A DNA stretch of 12,226 bases from contig CANPBV010000046.1 of NCBI GenBank assembly GCA_947572405.1, positions 1-12,226 on the forward strand. The letters are read 5' to 3'. Source of the stretch: an uncultured Mycoplasmatota bacterium (GTDB taxonomy: Bacteria > Bacillota_I > Bacilli_A > RF39 > UBA660). Shown here piece after piece: positions 7,125-12,226 of this stretch. Under the pieces are notes generated by a model. It worked only from the letters and a program-made list of their open reading frames with translations, made no database searches and was not told the DNA's origin. Numbering within the stretch: position 1 is the stretch's first letter; each line of letters starts with the position of its first letter. A program made the translations under genes and the position numbers.

Positions 7125-7598
7125 CTACCTCTTTTTTACATATTCCACATGCCTATAAGAAATTGGTTCTTGATGTTCACACAAGACATTCTTTTCCCAT
7201 TCGGTTTTATCAAACTTAGGAAAATAAGCATCAGCATCTTTTGCCTCACCATCAATTTCTGTCAAATACATTTTTGTAGTATAGTCTAAAAACAACTTAT
7301 AAATTTGTGCTCCACCTATTACAAAGAGTTCCTCTTTTTCCTTTTCTAACAATTCTTTTAAAGAATGATAAAAAGTTACTTCCTTAGGAAAATTGGTGCA
7401 AGTCTGACTAAGAACAACATGTCTTCTTCCTGGCAACAAATTTGGAAGAGATTCGAATGTTTTTCTTCCCATAACAATTATCTTTCCCATTGTTATTTTT
7501 TTAAAAAAGGCTAAATCTTTTGGTATATACCAAATCAAATGATTGTCTTTTCCTAATTCATTATTTTTCCCAATAGCTGCAATTAAAGTAACTTCCAT
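7125..7598 (-). CDS. dfrA: Dihydrofolate reductase
   Basis: Reduces dihydrofolate to tetrahydrofolate with NADPH, regenerating the cofactor consumed by the adjacent thymidylate synthase. The 157-aa protein has the standard single domain: VTLIAAIGKNNELG at the N-terminus, WYIPKDL with the substrate aspartate (Asp 28), FKKITMGK, GRKTFESLP (44-52, NADPH binding), and VIGGAQIY (93-100). The usual LPW in the M20 loop is LIW: isoleucine 22 stands where E. coli has Pro 21, and Phe 31 where it has Trp 30. The ATG directly follows the thyA TAA stop (TAAATG), with AAGGT inside the end of thyA as ribosome-binding site. Chromosomal context, in an operon with thyA and tmk, suggests the housekeeping enzyme rather than an acquired resistance gene. 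Confidence 0.96.
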   Translation of the reverse strand: MEVTLIAAIGKNNELGKDNHLIWYIPKDLAFFKKITMGKIIVMGRKTFESLPNLLPGRRHVVLSQTCTNFPKEVTFYHSLKELLEKEKEELFVIGGAQIYKLFLDYTTKMYLTEIDGEAKDADAYFPKFDKTEWEKNVLCEHQEPISYRHVEYVKKR

Positions 7599-8480
7599 TT
7601 ATACAGATACCTTCATTGCTATTTTTCCATGATGCTGATAATTTTCTAGTTTAATATCATTTAAATCTTTAGAGTTATCAAATTGAAAAAAATCTGTTAT
7701 CTCTGGATTAATCCATAATTTTGGGGCCTCAAAATCCCCTAGTTCCTCATAACGCTTCTTTTGTTCCTTGATTCCTTCTATTTCATTTACATATAAATGA
7801 ACATCTTTTGCACTCCAATATAACATACCTGGTTTAAGTCCTGTTACTTGCGCTAATAAATGAACCAAGACAGCATATTGAGTAACATTAAAAGGCAAGC
7901 CTAATCCAACATCTGTTGAACGTTGTGTTACAACACAATTTAGTTTTCCTTCTGTTACATCCCACATACTATTCCATACACAAGAAGGTAATACTGCTGT
8001 ATCTAAATATTCATCTTGCCACAAACTCATAATCATACGACGATCTTCTGGATTATTTTTTATTTTATCAATTAACTTTTGCGTCAACTGATATTTTTTT
8101 ACGATATATCCATATGCTGTACCAATGGTATGTGCCCACTCTTTTCCAAAAATTTTTTCAGATTTTAGATTTCCTTTCTCATCATAAATCCGATATACAC
8201 CATCTTCAGAAATTTCCCACTCATTCCAAACTTTAACGCCTCTTTCTTGAAGTTCTCTTACATCATTACTCTGCATTTGATAAAACCAAAGCATTTCTAT
8301 TACAGCTGATTTAAAAGCTACAAATTTCGTTGTTAAAATTGGAAATTCCTCGCTTAAATCAAACGACATAGAATAATAGGGCAACTTTATTGTATCCACA
8401 CCTGTTCTATTATGAACTCGTATTCCCTCTGATAAAATTTTATCACACAAATTTAAATATTCTTTATCCCACTTTGACAT
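7599..8480 (-). CDS. thyA: Thymidylate synthase ThyA
   Basis: Converts dUMP to dTMP with methylene-tetrahydrofolate as carbon donor and reductant. At 293 aa it is a little longer than E. coli ThyA. Family landmarks: RTG at 25-27 (phosphate arginine), EMLWFY (62-67), VWNEWEI (84-90), the catalytic cysteine in LPSCVWNSMW (Cys 167), QRSTDVGLGLPFN (Arg 187, Asp 190, Asn 198) and DVHLY (His 228, Tyr 230). Asn 198 is the residue that favours dUMP over dCMP. The catalytic loop is LPSCVW instead of the common LPPCH, so the histidine next to the nucleophile is valine; this looks like a divergent ThyA branch rather than damage. ATG 8480 has a moderate AGTAGG site and a consensus promoter. First gene of the thyA-dfrA-tmk operon. 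Confidence 0.95.
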   Translation of the reverse strand: MSKWDKEYLNLCDKILSEGIRVHNRTGVDTIKLPYYSMSFDLSEEFPILTTKFVAFKSAVIEMLWFYQMQSNDVRELQERGVKVWNEWEISEDGVYRIYDEKGNLKSEKIFGKEWAHTIGTAYGYIVKKYQLTQKLIDKIKNNPEDRRMIMSLWQDEYLDTAVLPSCVWNSMWDVTEGKLNCVVTQRSTDVGLGLPFNVTQYAVLVHLLAQVTGLKPGMLYWSAKDVHLYVNEIEGIKEQKKRYEELGDFEAPKLWINPEITDFFQFDNSKDLNDIKLENYQHHGKIAMKVSV

Positions 8481-8506
8481 TCTTACAACCTACTTTCTTT
8501 AATGTC

Positions 8507-8535
8507 ATTATATCCTGAACATAATTTCATGTCAA
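8507..8535 (-). promoter_or_regulatory. Consensus sigma-A promoter of the thyA operon
   Basis: Minus-strand TTGACA (8530-8535), 17-bp spacer and TATAAT (8507-8512): a perfect match to the vegetative promoter consensus. Transcription would start near 8500, about 20 nt before the thyA ATG, leaving no room for a riboswitch. Strong constitutive expression is implied. Confidence 0.88.
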
Positions 8536-8536
8536 G

Positions 8537-8566
8537 AAAAAAAGACCTGTTTTTTCATAGAGCCTT
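8537..8566 (-). terminator. Weak terminator-like hairpin after the HD-domain gene
   Basis: AAGGCT (8561-8566, overlapping the stop codon) can pair with GGTCTT (8542-8547), including two G-T pairs, around a 13-nt loop, followed by a T-run up to 8537. It sits directly before the thyA -35 box. The stem is short, so termination may be partial. Confidence 0.4.
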
Positions 8567-9143
8567 AACCAATAATATCATTATTTTCGAACTTTACATC
8601 TAAATATTTTCTACTAGACAAAAAATCACACATATGGACAAATTTTTGATACTTCCCTTTTGGATATGGCAATACTACATCACTATAAGCATTTGTTGTC
8701 CATGGTCCCATATGGCTTTCTATCATGGATGTAATCATCGCTATTTCTACTTCTGTCAGCGTTAATTCTTTTTTATGGTCTTTGATAAAGTTAGCAATCA
8801 CTAATGGATGATCAAAGATACAATATTTACTTTTTACAAGCCCATCCTTAAGCCCATCATGTACTAGTAAAGCAAAAAGAATCATATCCTTTTCATCAGC
8901 TGTAAATACATTCCCTATCACTTCATTTTCTAATAAATCATGGGCAATTCGAATTGCAACCTTGGTATGCCTTACTAACCCCCCATCTCCTAATGAAAAT
9001 GAAGGATGATATTTTCCTGTCGAACTTGCCGCTATTTCAAAAAAATAATCTGGTAACATTTCTAGTAACTTTTCTGCATTCTCTTTAAAATGAGGATTTT
9101 TAAAATATAATAATTCCTTTTCAAAAACTTCTTTTTTACTCAT
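8565..9143 (-). CDS. HD-domain phosphohydrolase-like protein
   Basis: A 192-aa soluble protein with the spaced metal-binding residues of the HD superfamily: His 59 (VRHTKVA), His 95-Asp 96 (LVHDGLKDG), His 112 (FDHPLVIANFI), His 144 (ESHMGPW) and Asp 173 (CDFLSS). The extra histidines between HD and the final aspartate are typical of HD enzymes with a binuclear metal site that act on nucleotides or other phosphate esters, but the substrate cannot be read from the sequence. I chose ATG 9143, preceded by AGGTGA at 5-nt spacing; a GTG at 9152 would lie inside that site. The ATGAGTAA overlap with the HemW-like stop (8 bp) indicates translational coupling, so a functional link to that gene is possible but unproven. 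Confidence 0.82.
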   Translation of the reverse strand: MSKKEVFEKELLYFKNPHFKENAEKLLEMLPDYFFEIAASSTGKYHPSFSLGDGGLVRHTKVAIRIAHDLLENEVIGNVFTADEKDMILFALLVHDGLKDGLVKSKYCIFDHPLVIANFIKDHKKELTLTEVEIAMITSMIESHMGPWTTNAYSDVVLPYPKGKYQKFVHMCDFLSSRKYLDVKFENNDIIG

Positions 9144-10521
9144 ACTGCTCACCTATCAATTGATATAAAATTTGATTAGAAATATAAATAAATCTTTCAG
9201 CGATTTTAATATTTCCATTTTCTTCTATCAATTTGCCTTTCTTTAATAAATCCTTTATCATAGAGTACTCTTTTAAATTTCTATGATATTTTTTTTCAAA
9301 TTCTAATAATGAAATTCCATCTAATTTACGCAATCCCAAGATAAGCTCATTCTCAATGGTCTCATTTATTGATAGTTTATGAACTTCTTTCCTATAGTTT
9401 CCATTTAGATAATGATTCCAATTTCTAGTATTTTCATATCGTTCTCCATTAATATATCCTGCTGCTCCTAGTCCAAAACCATAATATTCCCAGTTATTCC
9501 AATAAACCAAATTATGTTTTGATTCATAGCCTTTTAAACCAAAATTGCTCACTTCATAATGCTTAAACTGATGTTTTCGCAATAATTGTTCTATCTTTTG
9601 ATACATAGCATAATCTAGTTCTTGTTCTATAGGTTCAACATTATGAACGTTCAACATTGTATGCGGTTCTATCATTAAAGAATAAGTTGAAATATGAGGA
9701 ATATCAAGTTTTAAAAACGCAATAATATCTTCTTCTACTTCTTTTAATGTTTCATTTGGTAATGCATAAATTAAATCTACATTAATATTTAAAAATCCAA
9801 TCTTTTTTAACATTTTTATTTTTTCTTTTATTTCACTTATTTGATGATGACGATTTAAAAACTGTAAATATTTTGAATGAAATGTTTCCACACCAATACT
9901 AATACGATTCACACCAAATTGTTTTAAAAGAATCGCTTTTTCTTCTGTGATATTTTCAATATTACATTCAAATGTAAACTCAATACATTCACTCAAATCA
10001 AATATTTGTAAAATAGAAAATAATTGTTTCAATTCCTTTACATTTAAAGCACTTGGAGTTCCGCCTCCAATATAAAGCGTTTTCACTTTTTCAAATTGAT
10101 AATATGTTTCAATTTCTTTTTTTAATTGGGCTAAATATTGTTCTACCCAATCAGAACGATAAAAAAATTTAGGAAAATCGCAATAAGAACAGATAGAAGA
10201 ACAAAAAGGAATGTGAACATAAACAGATTTCATTTTTTTTCTACCTGCTATTAAAATCTTAATTCTTCCATCTCTATCAATTCCCTTAGCTTCATAGAAT
10301 CCTTTCAATTCTTCTACCATTCCATGAATGGTTGCTTTCCTTATAAAATCAGTATCATCAAACCCTTGTCTTAAAGCATACATATATAGAGGATTAATAA
10401 TAAATTTCACAGTCTGATTAATTTTTCTTCTATAAGAAGACTGCATTTTAATATCAGAAAGCAAGCTAATTTGCTCATCACTCAAATATTGCCATCTTTT
10501 ATCTTCTAAAGTTTTTTCCAT
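9136..10521 (-). CDS. hemW: HemW-like radical SAM protein with fused N-terminal extension
   Basis: Residues 97-461 form a radical-SAM protein of the HemW/coproporphyrinogen-oxidase-like family (heme chaperone in characterised members). KSVYVHIPFC leads into the cluster motif CxxxCxYC (Cys 107, 111, 114), followed by YIGGGTPS (SAM glycine loop, 152-154), NRISIGVETF, and HNLVYWNNWEYYGFGLGAA, typical of HemW. The cluster spacing CSSICSYCDF fits HemW rather than HemN. Family members normally begin at the equivalent of Met 97 (ATG at 10233). The preceding 96 residues are not a part of HemW that I recognise. The junction is an A8 tract: with seven A the upstream frame would end in TGA overlapping this ATG. 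An AGCAGGT sits at an acceptable distance before 10233, so internal initiation is plausible; the upstream ATG 10521 has only a weak GTGATG site. No heme-pathway neighbour is seen. Confidence 0.87.
   Translation of the reverse strand: MEKTLEDKRWQYLSDEQISLLSDIKMQSSYRRKINQTVKFIINPLYMYALRQGFDDTDFIRKATIHGMVEELKGFYEAKGIDRDGRIKILIAGRKKMKSVYVHIPFCSSICSYCDFPKFFYRSDWVEQYLAQLKKEIETYYQFEKVKTLYIGGGTPSALNVKELKQLFSILQIFDLSECIEFTFECNIENITEEKAILLKQFGVNRISIGVETFHSKYLQFLNRHHQISEIKEKIKMLKKIGFLNINVDLIYALPNETLKEVEEDIIAFLKLDIPHISTYSLMIEPHTMLNVHNVEPIEQELDYAMYQKIEQLLRKHQFKHYEVSNFGLKGYESKHNLVYWNNWEYYGFGLGAAGYINGERYENTRNWNHYLNGNYRKEVHKLSINETIENELILGLRKLDGISLLEFEKKYHRNLKEYSMIKDLLKKGKLIEENGNIKIAERFIYISNQILYQLIGEQYE
10233..10240 (-). 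other. A8 slippery tract at the extension-HemW junction
   Basis: The minus strand reads GGTAG, eight A, then TGAAATC. In the given sequence both parts are in one frame. Loss of one A would end the upstream frame at TGA and create an ATGA stop-start overlap, the common layout of two coupled genes. Runs of eight A are recognised sites of polymerase slippage and of assembly error. Confidence 0.6.
10234..10521 (-). other. 96-residue N-terminal region, possibly a separate small gene
   Basis: This region encodes the first 96 residues of the fused frame, from MEKTLEDKRWQYLSDEQ to IKILIAGRKK. It has no cysteine cluster, signal peptide or membrane helix; it is charged and looks mostly helical, with a conserved-looking LYMYALRQGFDDTDFI segment near 45-60. 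I do not recognise the family. It could be an independent small protein gene co-transcribed with hemW, or a true accessory domain. Confidence 0.5.
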
Positions 10522-10538
10522 AAAACATCACACTATTT

Positions 10539-10547
10539 ATTATACCA
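10539..10547 (-). promoter_or_regulatory. Extended -10 promoter before the HemW-like gene
   Basis: TGGTATAAT on the minus strand is an extended -10 element with a perfect TATAAT; no good -35 is present at 16-18 bp, where the terminator of the upstream gene lies. Transcription would begin near 10532, about 11 nt before ATG 10521. Confidence 0.55.
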
Positions 10548-10550
10548 TAG

Positions 10551-10575
10551 AAAAACAAGTATTTAACACTTGTTT
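10551..10575 (-). terminator. Intrinsic terminator after the HTH-array gene
   Basis: On the minus strand an 8-bp stem (AAACAAGT at 10568-10575, ACTTGTTT at 10553-10560) closes a 7-nt loop that contains the TAA stop; a short T-run follows. It separates the regulator gene from the HemW-like gene. Confidence 0.62.
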
Positions 10576-12101
10576 CCTAAAACATAAATTTTCTTAGGTT
10601 TATTCTTTCGGTTAAAACAACGATAATTTTCTATTGCTTGATTAACATATTCATAAATAATCTGTCCATAATTTGCTTGAACAAACTCATTTTGTAGTAC
10701 ACGAATGAGTGATTCTACTTTTAAGTTTAAATCAATTGCTGTTTTTTCTAAGTCAAAATCATTCATAAAAAACTGTCTAACCGCTAGTATAATATACTGA
10801 TATTTCTTCTGTAACTCATTTCCAAAAAGTAATTTTTCAACAAACAAATATTGCTCTAAATCCGCATATGCTTCTTTTGTTAATAATCTTTCAAAATTTG
10901 ACATATTAGCTATTAAATAGGTTTCCATTATATTTAATGGTTCTTTTGGATTAGAATATTGAATATTCTCATATATCGTTAAAAAGTTTACTAATACTGT
11001 TAAAATCTGAAAATCATATGGCCCAACAAATATGAATTCTGGCTTTACAATTGAAATCATTTTGCCATCCTTGATTAAATATTTGTTTGCATTTGGAAGT
11101 TGAAGGAGTGGAGCCACTTCTGCTTTGTGATTTTGAAGTGCAGCATACTCTTCAGCACTAAGTAATTTCTTAGATTTATTTCCAATAATATCAGCAATTA
11201 ATTTTTCATTTCTCAAGTCAAATATTTCACTCATATCTCCATAAGAATATCTACCAGACATATAAGTTTCTATAATTGCTCTTTCATACTCATCTAACAA
11301 TAGTTCGTCATTTTCATCTGTTGTAATTTGGAAAGCCATTTTCTGAAAGGAGTTTAAAACAGGTTCAGGAAAAAAATCCCCACTTTTTGAAACATCTAGC
11401 AGATAAGATTCTATATTTTTTTTAGACATACCAGTGTAAACTATAAGTCCTTGTATATCATTTATTTGTTCTATTAACATTGCCTTACACAATGACAAAT
11501 AACGTTTTTCAATAATTCTCTGAGGCTCTAACATTGCAATCAGACTTCTTATAGACTGTTGCTGAGCTGCTTTTCTCTTAATTTCACTTGTATGCAAATC
11601 TTTTACTCGACAAAATTCTAAATATAATTGTTCACTTTCTAAAATTTCTGGTAATTTTGAATCTGAAAAATAACGACTCAAGGTCCTATCTGAAAAACCA
11701 GTAATCTCAGAAGTTTTTTGGTAGTTCCCTTTCTGCTCTATAAAAACTTTTACAGCTCTGTTAATTTTAGCGTTTTTATTTTCTGGTTGCAATCTTTTTT
11801 TGTTCATATGAAATAATATTTGATACTCAAAAGATAATAAACCTTCTAATAAATTATCATTTAAGTATCTTGAGATAGTTCCCTTTGATAAACCAAGTTT
11901 TTCAGAAATCTTGGAAAATGGCATCCCACATAAAAATAATAAACAACATTTTAATTGAGATATTTGACTATTATCTAATTCACAAAAAGCATTCCACTTC
12001 ATTTTTTCTATTGCTATATCTAAATTCCCTACAAATTCTAATTTAATCGTTGTTCCTTCTATCCCTTTAGGCACTTTTTCTAATGTCACATTCTTTTCCA
12101 T
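10563..12101 (-). CDS. Large protein of tandem SpoIIID-like helix-turn-helix units
   Basis: A 512-aa, cysteine-containing soluble protein that I cannot assign to a named family. It shows repeated helix-turn-helix segments: 56-80 (GMPFSKISEKLGLSKGTISRYL), 125-145 (GNYQKTSEITGFSDRTLSRYF), about 211-233 (DIQGLIVYTGMSKKNIESYL), about 283-306 (RYSYGDMSEIFDLRNEKLIADI) and 446-470 (MNDFDLEKTAIDLNLKVESLIRVL); a weaker sixth may lie near 364-405. Units 1 and 2 are clearest and recall SpoIIID and similar HTH domains, including the acidic LPEI-type tail after the recognition helix. Later units have drifted. This suggests a multi-site DNA-binding regulator or nucleoid protein. The start is ATG 12101, with AAGGGGGA upstream; the ATG at 12137 has no RBS and lies in the promoter region. 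Monocistronic, with its own promoter and terminator. Confidence 0.72.
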   Translation of the reverse strand: MEKNVTLEKVPKGIEGTTIKLEFVGNLDIAIEKMKWNAFCELDNSQISQLKCCLLFLCGMPFSKISEKLGLSKGTISRYLNDNLLEGLLSFEYQILFHMNKKRLQPENKNAKINRAVKVFIEQKGNYQKTSEITGFSDRTLSRYFSDSKLPEILESEQLYLEFCRVKDLHTSEIKRKAAQQQSIRSLIAMLEPQRIIEKRYLSLCKAMLIEQINDIQGLIVYTGMSKKNIESYLLDVSKSGDFFPEPVLNSFQKMAFQITTDENDELLLDEYERAIIETYMSGRYSYGDMSEIFDLRNEKLIADIIGNKSKKLLSAEEYAALQNHKAEVAPLLQLPNANKYLIKDGKMISIVKPEFIFVGPYDFQILTVLVNFLTIYENIQYSNPKEPLNIMETYLIANMSNFERLLTKEAYADLEQYLFVEKLLFGNELQKKYQYIILAVRQFFMNDFDLEKTAIDLNLKVESLIRVLQNEFVQANYGQIIYEYVNQAIENYRCFNRKNKPKKIYVLGNKC

Positions 12102-12127
12102 TATAGATTCCCCCTTTTTTCGGCTAT

Positions 12128-12156
12128 ATTCTAACATAAAAAAAGAAATAATTCAA
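12128..12156 (-). promoter_or_regulatory. Sigma-A promoter of the HTH-array gene
   Basis: Minus-strand -35 TTGAAT (12151-12156), 17-bp spacer and -10 TAGAAT (12128-12133) with an upstream TGT that forms an extended -10. Transcription would start near 12121, giving a roughly 20-nt leader with the AAGGGGGA site. This supports the start at 12101 over that at 12137. Confidence 0.7.
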
Positions 12157-12157
12157 A

Positions 12158-12185
12158 TTGATTATTCCTCCTGATAGTGTAAAAT
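12158..12185 (+). promoter_or_regulatory. Possible divergent plus-strand promoter at the right edge
   Basis: TTGATT (12158-12163), 16-bp spacer and TAAAAT (12180-12185) on the plus strand. Its -35 starts one base from the -35 of the oppositely directed HTH-array promoter. An open frame runs from ATG 12184 or 12195 to the window end, but it has no ribosome-binding site and is too short to call a gene. Confidence 0.35.
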
Positions 12186-12203
12186 GGTTTGGGGATGGAG
12201 TAC

Positions 12204-12221
12204 AAAAAAGGAAGACCTTTT
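12204..12221 (-). terminator. Possible terminator of a minus-strand gene beyond the right edge
   Basis: On the minus strand AAAAGG (12216-12221) and CCTTTT (12206-12211) form a 6-bp stem with a TCTT loop, followed by more T to 12204. This could end a gene lying outside the window. It competes with the interpretation of a plus-strand gene start here. Confidence 0.3.
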
Positions 12222-12226
12222 GTTAA

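Noticed and set aside
7125..7598. Acquired trimethoprim-resistance dfr gene
   Set aside because: It is embedded between thyA and tmk with coupled translation and no mobile element, cassette site or change in base composition; a housekeeping gene is more likely.
12184..12226. Start of a plus-strand gene at ATG 12184 or 12195
   Set aside because: No ribosome-binding site, only about 11-14 codons visible, and a terminator-like hairpin lies in the same place; cannot be supported from this window.

Overview
The window looks like chromosomal DNA from a low-GC Gram-positive (Bacillota). It is strongly AT-rich, genes lie tightly packed and mostly on one strand, Shine-Dalgarno sites are AGGAG/AGGTG-like, and promoters are sigma-A type (one is a perfect TTGACA-N17-TATAAT). 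Protein families such as UPF0316, the GTDCSGKETQ-type thymidylate kinase and SpoIIID-like helix-turn-helix units fit the same group. Tryptophan codons that I checked are TGG, so the standard bacterial code applies. I cannot name a genus; an uncultured gut Bacilli/Clostridia-type lineage is only a guess.

Left part (1-5171, all minus strand), cell-wall block. In transcription order it reads: a second MurE-like ligase (3798-5171), a 258-bp gene-free spacer, a compact M3-type metallopeptidase with its own promoter (2535-3539), a MurE ligase (1122-2468) and MraY (117-1109), then an intrinsic terminator. MurE extends the UDP-MurNAc peptide in the cytoplasm and MraY moves the finished phospho-MurNAc-pentapeptide onto the lipid carrier. 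The two MurE copies differ at the amino-acid-specificity motif (DNPR versus DDLH), which is the main biochemical puzzle of this block.

Middle (5275-6403). A plus-strand UPF0316 membrane protein gene diverges from the second murE and converges on a minus-strand glycerophosphodiester phosphodiesterase gene, overlapping it by 53 bp. The phosphodiesterase gene follows a strong terminator and has no visible ribosome-binding site.

Thymidylate operon (6439-8480, minus). thyA, dfrA and tmk sit almost without gaps behind a consensus promoter and end in a 10-bp-stem terminator. Together they make dTMP from dUMP, regenerate tetrahydrofolate and phosphorylate dTMP to dTDP.

Right part (8565-12226, minus). 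A HemW-like radical-SAM gene is translationally coupled to an HD-domain phosphohydrolase gene. The HemW frame carries a 96-residue N-terminal extension joined through an A8 tract; one base fewer would split it into two ATGA-overlapping genes. Upstream lies a 512-aa protein that appears to be an array of five or six SpoIIID-like helix-turn-helix units. I recognise no named family for it, and it is the strongest candidate for something undescribed. Its promoter is back to back with a possible plus-strand promoter at the window edge. I saw no tRNA, rRNA, CRISPR array or insertion sequence.
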